A DNA stretch of 64,000 bases, from contig NC_037689.1 in the NCBI RefSeq assembly GCF_003255815.1, positions 49,076,644 to 49,140,643 of the forward strand. The letters are read 5' to 3'. This stretch comes from Theropithecus gelada (lineage: Eukaryota > Chordata > Mammalia > Primates > Cercopithecidae). This document shows, one piece after another, positions 11,935-22,840 of the stretch (its first letter is position 1; every line of letters starts with the position of its first letter). The notes below the pieces were generated by a model. It saw only the letters and a program-made list of their open reading frames with translations. It ran no database searches and had not been told where the DNA came from. The translations under genes were made by a program, and so were the position numbers.

Positions 11935-12300
11935 TCATGAATTTATTCACTAATACATTATTAAGCACCTATCATGTGTCAGGCATTCCTTTCATCACTG
12001 GGGATCCAGCAACAACAAATGGTGATTAAATTGTAAGAAAGCTATCCAGAAAATAAAACAAATAAATCATATTCCATATGTTGATAAGTACGTGGAGTAA
12101 AATGAGGCAAAGGAGATTAGTAGGGAGTTCTGAGGGCTGAGATAAGGATTTCATTATTAATAAGTTGGTCAAAGAAGGTCTTACTGGGAAGATCTTATTT
12201 GAATTAAAACCAGAATGAGGAGAGGGGAGAACCATGTGAATATCTTTAGAAGAGCATTCCAGGGAAATATTACACAAAGGAGGTGAAGGTTGCCATTTAG
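11935..12300 (-). repeat. L2 LINE, antisense
   Basis: 'aatttattcactaatac..ttaagcacctatcatgtgtcaggcatt...ctggggatccagcaacaacaaatgg' is the antisense L2 3' end. Further on, 'gaaggtcttactgggaag...agagcattccaggg' continues the L2 match. Confidence 0.75.
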
Positions 12301-12352
12301 GGCTGTGAGAGCGCTAAGGACACATTCGATTTACTTACATTTTAGCTCAGGG

Positions 12353-12567
12353 TAGGGTTTCTCAACTTTATCACTATTGACATATTAGGCTAGATAATTC
12401 TTTGTTGTGGTGGGCTGTTCTGTGTGTTATAGGATGTTAACAGCATCGTGGATTCTACCAGCTAGAAGCCAGTAGCACCCTCACAGCTAGCTGAGACAAC
12501 TAAAAATGTCTTCCGATATAGCCAAGTGTCTCTTAGGGAGAAAAATTGTCCTGGTTGAGAATCACTG
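12353..12567 (-). mobile_element. MER20 (hAT-Charlie)
   Basis: Ends 'tagggtttctcaacttt' and 'ggttgagaatcactg' form the terminal inverted repeats. The interior has 'actattgacatatt', 'aggatgttaacagcat' and 'aaaaatgtctt', which match MER20 in reverse orientation. Confidence 0.82.
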
Positions 12568-13263
12568 AATTTGAGTCAACATAAGTAACAATGACCAAAT
12601 ATATTTTTTTCAACTGTATATCCATCATTTGCATGGCCTGTGAAGAATAAACTCTTTGATTCTATTATTTTGTCTCACTACATATCAGTTCGGACTTGAG
12701 TCTAGTGGGGAAAACTTCATGACAGATGGTTTCTCTGGTCCCAAGATGATATTTTGTAGTCACTCTGTCTGTGCTCTCTGCTAGATGTTTTCTCTAGCTG
12801 TGACCATGATTCAGAGTTCAGCAGTGGCCATTAGAGTGCATCAGGCTAGACTTTTTAAATGCATATTTATTCAGGAGTTAAGTGTTTTTGTAGGTCATGG
12901 AAGCTGTGACAGAAAATGTTCTGAGCAGAGCCAGAACTCTTCTCTCCACAAAGTAATGTAGTCACCCCCTAATACCTTGGAAAGCTCAGAGGCAAAATCT
13001 GGACTGACAAACTGAATACTTAAAGCAGCAGTACCTTTCACAAAGATGATTTTTAAAACTCTAAGTGATAGACCTCTGGAAGCTAACAGATATGTTGGCT
13101 TTTATGGATAACACAGAAAATTGTCCCCTGGCTAACAATAATCACAATGAAGATACAAGATATATATGCCTACACATACAAATGTTTATGGTTTCTATTA
13201 AAATTCTGATTCATTCTGTATACATATAGACAAAATAATACAGAATTTTGGTATTCTTATGTG
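12568..13263. other. No recognised feature
   Basis: Unique-looking sequence between MER20 and the solo LTR at 13269. Confidence 0.45.
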
Positions 13264-13268
13264 AAACC

Positions 13269-13703
13269 TGTCAGGCCTCTGAGCCCAAGCCAAGCCATTG
13301 CATCCCCTGTGACTTGCATGTATATATGCCCGGATGGCCTGAAGTAACTGAAGAATCACAAAAGTGAAAATGCCCTGCCCCGCCTTAACTGATGACATTC
13401 CACCACAAAAGAAGTGAAAATGGCCGGTCCTTTCCTTAAGTGATGACATTACCTTGTGAAATTCCTTTTCCTGGCTCATCCTGGCTCAAAAAGCTCCCCC
13501 ACTGAGCACCTTGTGACCCCCACTCCTGCCCGCCAGAGAACAACCCCCGTTTGACTGTAATTTTCCTTTATCTACCCAAATCCTACAAAATGGCCTCGCT
13601 GTCTCTCTTTTCAGACTCAGCCCACCTGCACCCAGGTGATTGAAAAGCTTTATTGCTCACACAAAGCCTGTTTGGTGGTCTCTTCACACGCACGCACATG
13701 ACA
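13269..13703 (+). mobile_element. Solo LTR7-like (HERV-H) LTR
   Basis: 435-bp LTR starting TGTCAGGCCTCTGAGCCC and ending CGCACATGACA, typical of LTR7. Perfect 5-bp target-site duplications AAACC lie at 13264-13268 and 13704-13708. No internal retroviral sequence adjoins it, so it is a solo LTR formed by LTR-LTR recombination. The family name is from recognition of the 5' end and body. Confidence 0.93.
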
Positions 13704-13708
13704 AAACC

Positions 13709-14564
13709 TATCCATTTGAAAGTCATATTTGGTACATTGGAAAAAAAACATTCCCAGGTCACATTTAATTTGGTCATGTAATATATTATTGCTCTCCAGA
13801 ATTGGTTGTATCACCAAAACATGATACCTCCACTTTCTCCCCCAACTGTCAAATCTGGCATTATCCAGCTTTCCAAATGTTGCCAGTCTAATATTATTAC
13901 AAGGAACTATTAATTTGTTGTTATTTTAATTAACATTTTTGTGATTAGTTATAATTTTGAGCAGCTCTATAAATGCTATCTTCACTTTCTACATTTCCTG
14001 TTCTGTAAATTGCTCACATACCTATTAGAGATTACGTGTTTTTCTTTTTGATTTGTAGCAGTTTCTTATATAATTTAGATACTAATTACTTATCTATTTT
14101 AGACATTACAAATATCATCTGTTCAATCATTCCTCAAAAACTGTGTCCATGGTTACTCTCACTGAACAGAAATCTTTTCCTGTGATGTAATAAACATTAT
14201 TGAAAGTTGTCCTTTCTTTGCATCTTATTCTGTAAACATGCAATAATCACCTAAGTGCTGAATTCTAGAGAAGAGATTCTCAGATAACTTAGTCCCACTC
14301 ACCTAGGGATTACTAGTTTAGGAGAAAGAAACATAATTGTAATTCAAGGAAAATTAAATTTAAGAAATGTCAAAGCACTGAAATGAGAACATAGGAATTT
14401 AAAAAACATGTACTAATGAGGACCAGCTTTGCTGAAATCATGAGTTTAGGGGGAAAAAAAAAAGTTTCTCCCATTTCTTATGAGAAAAGGAGTCAGTCTT
14501 TTCACCCTTCTCTTGGCTATGCCCTTGAATTTTCTAGGTGTTCTCCTAGTTGAAATGTCAACTC
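13709..14564. other. AT-rich, possibly old L1
   Basis: Parts such as 'ttgatttgtagcagtttcttatataatttagatactaat' (about 14050-14090) resemble antisense L1M sequence. The remainder is not recognised. Confidence 0.35.
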
Positions 14565-14665
14565 CTTAATGTTTATTAATAAGTGCATTTATTGAGACAG
14601 ATATTGTCTTAGAAGCTAGTGATGTGGATATGACTAAGAATCATATCCTGCCTTAAGAAGGCTAC
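14565..14665 (-). repeat. Short L2 remnant, antisense
   Basis: 'gtgcatttattgagacagatattgtcttagaagctagtgatg' followed by 'atcctgccttaagaaggctac' resembles antisense L2 3' sequence. Short and diverged. Confidence 0.4.
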
Positions 14666-15295
14666 AGAAAAAAAAAAAATCTAGATACCCTTCATTCATA
14701 TCAGCATATGTGCATCCTGAACCATCTTGTATTCAAACAATTTAACTCTGAAATTAAGTAGTTCTGCTTTCCGGATTGCATTCCACATATTTTAGTATCA
14801 CCACTTATGACAACTGTTCATTTAAGTTCTATTTACTATGCTTGTTTCATTTAATGTAGCTGAGTCCCATAGGGAGATGGTGCAAATATATTTAGGGAGT
14901 TGAGAAAAGGCAGATAATAAGCATAATAATAAACCAGATGAGTTGATAAAGACTTTGAAGCAGAGTATTAATACAATCAAATTTTCATTTTAAAGTGATT
15001 ATTGAAACTACAGTGTAAGGAATGTATTGGGCTTATTTGGTTGTTGGGGTAGTAGATAAGATCAATGTAGGACAGCAGACATGAATGTGTCTTAGAAATG
15101 CAAATGAAAGGCAAAGGTGGCCTTTACTGTGGAAATATCAGCATGATGGAGCAAAGTTCATAAAGAGACTATTGATTAGAAGGAAGAGTTCACATGAATT
15201 GTAAAGATCCATTAATACTTTGTCTAGTGTTGGGGTGGGCTATCATTGATGACTTTCCACTTCTGGCTTACTCAGTTATATCAAGTATTATCCCA
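14666..15295. other. No recognised feature
   Basis: Unique-looking AT-rich sequence with an A-run at about 14669-14681. Confidence 0.45.
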
Positions 15296-15682
15296 TGTAT
15301 TAGTCTGCTCAGGCTGCCATAACAAAATACCACAGACTGAGTGGTTTAAACAACAGAAATGTATTTTTTCACAGTTCTGGAGGCTGGAAATCCAAAAATC
15401 AAGGTGCTAGCAGGGTTGGTTCCTGGTGAAGTCTCTGGCCCTGGTTTGTAGAAGGCCACCTCCTGTGTCCTCACTTAGCCTTTCTTTTGTGCACACAGGG
15501 AAAGAAAGAGAAATCCCTGGTGTCTCTTATATGGCTACCAGTCCTGTGGGATTAGGGGCCCCACCATTATGACTTCATTTAACCTTATTGACCCCCTTGA
15601 AGGTCTTATCTTTAAATACAGTCACACTGAGGATTAAGGTTTCAATATATGAATTTTGGGGGGGACGCAAGCTAGTCTATGA
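15296..15682 (+). mobile_element. ERVL-MaLR LTR, MLT1 type
   Basis: Starts 'tgtattagtctgctcaggctgc', contains 'taacaaaataccacagactg' and 'cacagttctggaggctgg', and ends 'gaattttgggggggacgcaagctagtctatga'. Diverged solo LTR. No clear target-site duplication. Confidence 0.85.
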
Positions 15683-15734
15683 CTTCCTGGGTTCAGCAGA
15701 CTTCTATGACTAAATAAAATGAAAGTTCAAAAGT

Positions 15735-15895
15735 GTGGGATATTGCAAACATTTTATTTCAGCTTGTGAGATGTCTTTTTATTTTCTTGATGGTGTCATT
15801 GAGACAAATAGTTTTAATTTTATTGAGTCCAATTTATCCATTTTATTTAATCACTTGTGCATTTGGTTTCACAAAAAAAGAAAATTTACCAATGT
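15735..15895 (-). repeat. Old L1 fragment, antisense
   Basis: 'agttttaattttattgagtccaatttatccattttatttaatcacttgtgcatttgg' is antisense L1 ORF2 sequence, as found in L1M copies. Confidence 0.65.
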
Positions 15896-16620
15896 AAATA
15901 CAATTATGTATTTCTTAATGATGGGGACACATTCTGGGAAATGCATCATTAGGTGGTTTCATCCTATGTTTACATTATAGAGTGTACACAAACATAGATG
16001 GTACATATATATAATTTATTTATATATATTTTGTCATAAGAAAAGTCAAATGCCCCAGAACCATTACTGAATATCAATCATTTCCCCTATTTGATCTTCC
16101 CTGTCAATATCAAGTATCATATATTAGGTTTTTATATAAGTTTCATTGTAATCTTCTGGGACCACCCTTGTACATGTGGTTTATCACTGGCTGAAACACC
16201 ATTTTTCTGTGTATGATTACAGTAGGTTATGATTGATATAAAGTCAGAAAACCACCTAGGTAATTCAAGTAAGTGTTACTTGTGTTAAGGATCCTATCCT
16301 AAGCTGAGATTATGTTGAGCTATATAAAGTAGAAAATGCCAATAACAGTGGATTAAAAGATTTTTTTTTTCAGGGATCTGATGGGTTTAGAAGATTTCCA
16401 AAACTGCCAAAAGCACTCTTTAACCAACTCAGATAATGGATTTGCTGATTGGTTGTGAGAAGAGCCCTTGACTGCATTTTCCAGATAGTCATCTAGAATC
16501 CAAAATGAAGACTTGTTTAGTGACCAAGCCCATGACACCACAAAGTTTTGGCCCCTTATTTCGACTTCAACATAGCATTTAGAAGAACAACATCAGAGGT
16601 ATCACTAATCAGGACAGTAA
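15896..16620. other. Not firmly recognised
   Basis: AT-rich. The part about 15915-15995 ('ggaaatgcatcattaggtggtttcat') and 16160-16225 feel like an old interspersed repeat, but I cannot name it. The 62-codon minus frame at 16353-16541 has no domain. Confidence 0.35.
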
Positions 16621-16629
16621 CAAGGGAAT

Positions 16630-17255
16630 AATCTGCTAGAATAATGCAAGGCAGGAGACTTAGGAAATATTTCAACTATATTTATAGAAAAAAGGTTCCA
16701 AATATATAAAAATAGGTTATTTATCAACAAAGCCAATAACAATAAATCCACCAGGCATGTTTCTGATCAGCTTTCTTTATGCAGCTAAAGCAGAATTGGT
16801 GATGAGATTATCTTCACTTGAAAACAAGCATGGGTTTTCATACATCCCTGCTGGGAAAATTAAGCAGCATCCATGTGACTCCAAAGGAAATATTGGAATT
16901 TCCTCAAATCCAAGGAGCACCAAGGAACTGAACTGCTGAAAGAAAGCAAGGTAGCAGATTTAAAAGAGATATTTCTACTATGTTGATAGAGTTGTCATTC
17001 AAAATATTTCTTAAAAAATAGAGATTAACATAGCAATGAAGCCAACATCAGTTAATCCATCAGGTATCTGAATATGGCACACTTGTACAGTCACAGTGGA
17101 GCTAGCAATGAAATTATCTTCACATAAACCTCATCAATTAAGGCTGCAGGAAGGGCAATTCCCCAAAAGAAAGTGCAATGCAAATTAACAAAACAATGCC
17201 AGTGATTCTGAGCAGTTAAAACTAATGAAGTCCGCTAGAGTCCATCTTTAGCGCA
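16630..17255 (+). repeat. Two tandem copies of an unnamed element related to the 19.7-37 kb array
   Basis: Copy a (about 16640-16870) and copy b (about 16938-17170) share, in the same order, 'atatttc.actat.tt.atag', 'aatccaccagg/aatccatcagg' and 'attatcttcac', at an offset near 298 bp. The same blocks occur once at 37035-37250, where unit 5 of the tandem array ends. Copy a also runs into 'ctgggaaaattaagcagc..catgtgactcc', a block found in every array unit. It is probably an old LTR or other transposon, but I cannot name it. Confidence 0.5.
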
Positions 17256-17467
17256 ACTTCCTAAAAACCAAAGTGCTGCAACTGAATTTTCGAAACAAGT
17301 AATTAACTGAAAGACCAACTTGCAAAAGTTTACTTTGTCAAATTATCAAGTTCTACAAAACCAATGACCAAATATAAAGGCATAACAAAATGACTATGAG
17401 AACAAGGTTCATGTCCGATATTAGTATCTGAAAATGAAAAACATTTTCTGAATATTAAACATACTTA

Positions 17468-17833
17468 TGAAAGGAATGAGGCACATCCCCCATATATCTC
17501 CCAACTTCCTGAGCCCAGCACAAACACATTCCTCCATATTTCTCTCAAACTTCAGAAAAACACCACCTAGGAAATCCCCGATAAGGACACAGCGGGAACC
17601 AATAAAAAATGCTAAATGTGCTGTAACCGAGAGAATTACCTTGTTCCCCTGTAACTTTACATATCCTGTTTACATCGCGCTATAAAAAGCAAGCACTCGC
17701 ATTGTTCGGGGCCCTCTTGTACGCTGTGGAATGGAGGGACCAAGTTCGAACTTGCAGTAAAGATCCTTGCCGCTTGGCTTTGACTCTGGACTCTGGTGGT
17801 CTTCTTTGGGGAACAAACGGTCTGGGCATAACA
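17468..17833 (+). mobile_element. Solo class I ERV LTR
   Basis: 366 bp starting TGAAAGGAATGAGG and ending GGGCATAACA, flanked by perfect 4-bp target-site duplications CTTA (17464-17467 and 17834-17837). A TATA box 'gctataaaaagc' lies near 17680 and an 'agtaaag' poly(A)-like signal near 17756, giving sense orientation. A 4-bp duplication fits a class I (gammaretrovirus-like) ERV. The family is not certain (MER4/MER41 style). Confidence 0.85.
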
Positions 17834-17837
17834 CTTA

Positions 17838-18574
17838 AAAGATATTTTCTGCGATAAAAAATATAGGATATATATGTATGTATTTGTCTCTTTACTTCTC
17901 AAGTTGTATTTCTGGTATATCTTCTTTTTGAAATATTTAGGTTTCAAATATAATTTTAACCTATGTTTTTAAAACATTTTGTAAGTTTGTATATGCATTA
18001 TTAATATATATTGACTTTCAGAAACTAATCATATGATTCAGACTTATCCTTAACAGACAGATTGATTTCTCTTCTGCAAAATTTTAAATCTTTCTGAAAA
18101 TTGCTGCCAAACTATATATTTCCATGATTTTTTAATAAACAATCAAAATTTTAGCATTTCCTAATGACTGGAGAGTTAAAACAAATTATGGAGTTTTTGT
18201 ATGATTTTGGTTGTATGATCAATTTATTAATTTAATGGTAATTCTAATTTCATATAAGAATACATGCACTTTAACTATTTTTCATTTAAAATTCTGCTTT
18301 CCTCTCAATGTTTTCACTTCAAATTGAGTTACTTAAATTTTAAATTATGTAAAATAACTGAATTTCAAGTGAAAGTATCCAAAGGAAGGCAGAATTTAAA
18401 CTTAATTTAAATATAAAATAAAATATACGTGGTGACTTTCCTGCTGTTCTTTCTTTCCTGATCCCAGAAACTCAAAGCATGTCATCAAGAATCTCTTATG
18501 TCCGCATGTTTTTAAAGAGTCTCTAGGTACTCAATTTAAATGTGTTGGTTTCTACCCAAAGGAAAATAAATCAT
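17838..18574. other. No recognised feature
   Basis: Very AT-rich. Some antisense-L1-like phrasing, but nothing firm. Confidence 0.4.
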
Positions 18575-19070
18575 TATGTCAAAGAGATACCTGGGCTCAT
18601 TATGTTTATTACAGCACTATTCACCACAGCAAAGATATGGTCTCACCTAAGTGTCCATTAATGGATGACAGTATAAAGAAAATGTAGTATATATGCACAA
18701 TAGAACGGTATTCAGCCATAAAAAATGAAATCACATGTTTTGCAGCAACATGAATGGACTGCAGTGCATTATCTTCAGTGAAATAACTCAGAAACAGAGA
18801 GCTAAACACTGCATGTTATCACTTACAAGTGAGAGCTAAATAATGTGTACACACTTACACAGAGTATGGAATGATAGACACTAGGTGCCTTGGAAGGGTG
18901 GGAAGATGGGAAGTATGTGAGGGTTGAGAAATTATTTAATGGGTACACTCTACACTACTCAGTGGTGATTACACTAAAAGCCTAGATTCACTACTGTGCA
19001 ATATATCCATGTATCAAAACTGTACTTGTACACCCTAAATTTATACAAATAAAAATAAATAAGGAAATGT
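18575..19070 (+). mobile_element. L1 3' end (L1MA/L1PB-like)
   Basis: 'ttattacagcactattcaccacagcaaagatatgg', 'aatgaaatcacatgttttgcagcaacatg' and the 3'UTR 'acttgtacaccctaaatttatacaaataaaaataaataag'. 5' truncated. The ORF2 C-terminal frame is broken. Confidence 0.88.
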
Positions 19071-19124
19071 GTTGGTTTAATTCTCAGATAATCTGCCTTT
19101 AAATGAGAGCCCTAGATGCTCACT

Positions 19125-19318
19125 CAGTGGTTCTCAAAGTGTGTTCCCAAAACTAGCAGCATCAACATCACCTATGCACTAGTTAGAAATGCAAATTCCC
19201 AGACCTTAGTCCAGAGATATTGAATTAATAAATCTGGGGGTAGAGGAGGGTTCCAACAACCTCTATTTAAACAAGTTTAGTAGGTGATTATGATGCATAC
19301 TAACATTTGAAAACCACC
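19125..19318 (+). mobile_element. MER5A (hAT-Charlie)
   Basis: 'cagtggttctcaaagtgtg' at the left mirrors 'aacatttgaaaaccacc' at the right. Interior 'atcacctatgcactagttagaaatgcaaattc' is typical of MER5A. Confidence 0.85.
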
Positions 19319-19734
19319 AAAATTGTACATAAGACAGCACTTACAGTGCGTTTTTGATACAAGAAAATTGTCTCTTCACCAATGAAGTTTCTGAAACTCC
19401 AGAGCAGTGACTTACTCCCATCATTTTATGAGCATTGAGTGTGCATGCAGAAACTCCCACATGCAAGACTTACTTCACCTCTCTCTAGGTTTGTGACCTC
19501 CTTGTTCTCAGAGAATATTATTATAGTGGAAATCTCCTATAAGTTATTGGACCCAACACTTAAGCAGGCATCTTTGGACAAGTGGATATTCTCAAGAGCC
19601 TCGGTTATTTTAGAGGCTCAAAGTCTACTCACTGTATATGCCATGAATTTACTGCCGTGCTAATCTTAATGGAGGAAATCATTCTAAGCCTCCTTGCATT
19701 TAGTTTGAGTCAAGGATAACACAACCTTCTTCTT

Positions 19735-22700
19735 TTCTCATGAGATTGGAGAAAATGGCGGCCACAATAACAATCTCAAATTGTCTTCCCTCCCTTAACC
19801 ACCTCAAATATTTTAATTCACTCAGACGAGCTTTGGACCAACAACTGCGGAACAAATTTGAGTCCAGTGCCTCTGCACGATCATTCAGCACCTCACTTTA
19901 AAATATGTGTGTTGTTGGGGTAGGGGAGATTCTTGGCATTTGTAGTTTTGGCTTTTGGAATGCTCACATCAGAGAAAACGTTGCTTCCAACATCCAGTCC
20001 AATGCAGGTTTTCAGGGATATGTCTGACCCATAGCACCCTTACTCACAACACAACACCTTTAATTACAGGCATGATAGTTGCATGTTCCAGCCTCCCAGA
20101 GGGGTGAGAAGACAGGCCTAAAGCAACCACAAAGCAGTAGTAGCTGCATACTGCTGTGTGGTCACAATCACCCTCAATGAGAGGTTTATCTGCCCTGAAG
20201 GATATGGAGCTGACACTTGGCATCTTGCTTGAAACCTCCAACTCATCCTGCTTAAGAGTAGAAGTTTGGAGTTCAGCTCTTCTTGGTTACAATCTGAGTT
20301 CTGTCTCTTACTGACTCTGAGACCTCTGAAAAGTCATTTATTCTGGAATGTCACAAGGCACATTTCAATAACTTTCTCATGCAGTAAAGCTGAAATGAGA
20401 TGACAAATATAAAGCTTTAGTACAACTCCTGCTACTTGACAAGGTCAGCTCTCAGTGTTAGCTACAGTAAGCAAAGGTCAGGCTCAGTCTAAAGTGTTCA
20501 CAAAACAGAAGGTGGGGCTAGAGTAGAGGTTCACAAAATGTCATCCCCAAGCGGCAGCAATACTACAGCCTAGGATCTGCATAGAAATGCAACTTCCCAG
20601 ATGCCCACCCAGAGCAACCTTTAGGATCTCAACCTTTAAGATCTGAGAACTCTATCCTTAAGAAAGACAAAAAAAAAAAAAAACAACAAAAAACAAAAAA
20701 CAAAACCTAAAATTTTTTATGGTTCTCACTCAGCAGAGCAGCCTCCGCACTGGCATACTCAGGTCTGTCCTGACCTCAGGGCTGTTGTTCCCTGAGGATG
20801 GCCCCTGATCAGCATCACCTGTGCACTTGGTAGCTTTGCAAATTACCAGCTGCACCTATCCAAATCTACGTAATCTGAACTTTGAGATTGGAGGCCTACC
20901 AGTGTGGATTTAAGAAGTGCTCCAGGAATCCCAATGTTTCCAAAGGGTGAGGATGATAATCTTTGAACCAATGGTTTTCTGTATTTCCTTGAAAATGGAA
21001 TCCTCACCAGATAATTTTAAAACCTCAGAAACAAGCTAAATAATTTGAGATGAGGTGACAACTAAACAACACGTGTTTTCAAGCTCCTTTAGGGGGTCCA
21101 ATGTGCAATAATTTTGAGAAATACTGCTTTAGGTTCATAATGCCCAACATTACCAAATGCAGTGGAAAAAGTTTTTGCCTTCTAAGAAATCTCAAGAAAA
21201 TACCTTCCATTGCCCTAACATGGATTATATGTCACCCCGACTTGACACACTTTCCCCAGGAGAGTAGAAGATCCACTGATGAAGCCCAGGAACTCTCACT
21301 CTTGGCATATGAGGAGTGGATAGCTGCAATTAAAAGACTTGGAATGAAACTGGGGGTGGAAGGTGGCGTGAGAGTTTCCTAAAAGGGAAACAGAAATTTC
21401 ATATTTGGACAGTGTGAAGAGCAAACAACATACATTTGATTACTTAACACTTTGGGAAGAATTTTTACAGTATGTTTTTTGTTAGTATTTTCTAGTTTGA
21501 CAGTTTTTTAAACATATTTTTTTTCAGGAGTGATTAAAGGTTGTATTGACCTTTTCTTTAATTTATGCAGTAAATCCTAAATTGTTTTCTAGGAAAATTT
21601 TCATTTTGTTTTTCTGAATTATCAATATAGAGTTACATTAGTAATTCTCACAATGGTCAACTTCTTAAATATGCTGGTAACATTTTAATATAAACACATG
21701 CTTATTCTGGTTAATCTAAAATTTGTAATATTTGATGTATACGCAGAAGGTTTGACGCTTTTCTCACTTAAGTAAGCAATGAAAAAATTATCATCCCACA
21801 AATTTAAAAGATTGCTCAGAAATTCCCAAAATCATTTAAGTAGACAAACTAAAAATTAATGCATGATTCTATTAGAAAGTAATCAAAATTAAATATTCTA
21901 ATAGTTATCCCTTTATAAACTGTGCTGTAAAGGTTGTAATGCAACAGGTCAGAGTTGGTCAAAGATTGTATCATTCAAAAGTTGAAGACTGACCCTTCAC
22001 TGGCTCCTAAAAGGAAGGCCCTGAGCCTTTGAAATTTGTCTGATTAGAAACTCTTCATATATCTGAGGCTTTGGATACACCAGATGGTTCATACTAACAA
22101 TGAGAATTATGGTGCATGTCTATTTTTATATGAATGAAGCAGTGGCCAAGTTATGTCAGTTAGACATCAAGATGGTCAAAAGCTAAAGATAATCATGTGG
22201 ACGTGCCATGCTTACATGACCAGTGCTTGGGAGTGCTTACCTAGTTGGCAACACTTGGCACAGGTGGTCACACACCTGGCTGGGAGAAATAAGCACAATG
22301 CATGTGACTCCACTGGAAGAGGGTGGCTGGAAACTTGACCCTGAAGTTTCTTGGACTCAGGTCTGTGTTCTATTTCCACTGGCTAATTTTCATCTCTGTT
22401 CTTATACTGTAATATACTGTAAGCACCAGTAGAATGGCTTTTTTGAGTTATGTTGAGGCCCTCTAACGAACCATGGACCTGAGGCTGGCCTTAAAGTACC
22501 CCAGCAGGCCCATGGATAAATGGTATGCCCTCCTTTACCTAACTCCAATAACAAGGGGATTATTGAGTGTGTGTGGAGGAGTTCTCACTTAAAATCCAGA
22601 AAGTCACCTTCCATCCTGAAATAAATCTGCTGTGATATTCCTGAGCTCATGTTCCTTCTGCAACCTGCCATTGGAGAACAAAATTTTGTTTCCACACAGC

Positions 22701-22840
22701 AGGGCAGCAGCAAGGAATTTACCTTTGGCAACAAAGCAAAGCAGCAGGGTTAGAAAGGATATTTCAACTATATTAAGAGAGTGTGGATTCCCTACTTCAG
22801 AAAGATGGAGTTTTATATCCCAAAGCAGCCAATATCAATT
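19735..22840 (+). repeat. Tandem array unit 1 (of 5), 5' end incomplete
   Basis: First of five diverged direct copies. Order of landmarks shared by all units: 'ggagaaaat' start; 'gcatttatggttttggcctttgg'-like block (19940); 'accacaaagcagtag' block (20120); 'gtaagcaaaggtcag' (20467); MER5-like segments (20525-20955); 'agaaatctcaagaaaa' (21185); 'accagatggttcat' (22080); 'ttggcaacacttggcac' (22243); 'aagcacaatgcatgtgactcc' (22290); 'cagcaaggaatttacc' (22709). The unit misses about the first 100-150 bp seen in units 2-5. No coding frame is maintained. Confidence 0.88.
20525..20955 (+). mobile_element. MER5-like segments inside array unit 1
   Basis: 'aggttcacaaaatgtcatcccc' and 'cagcatcacctgtgcacttggtagc...tgcaaatt' resemble MER5A. 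Equivalent blocks lie at the same offset in units 2-5 (about 23690, 27045, 30295 and 34535). They were therefore present before the unit was duplicated. Confidence 0.55.
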
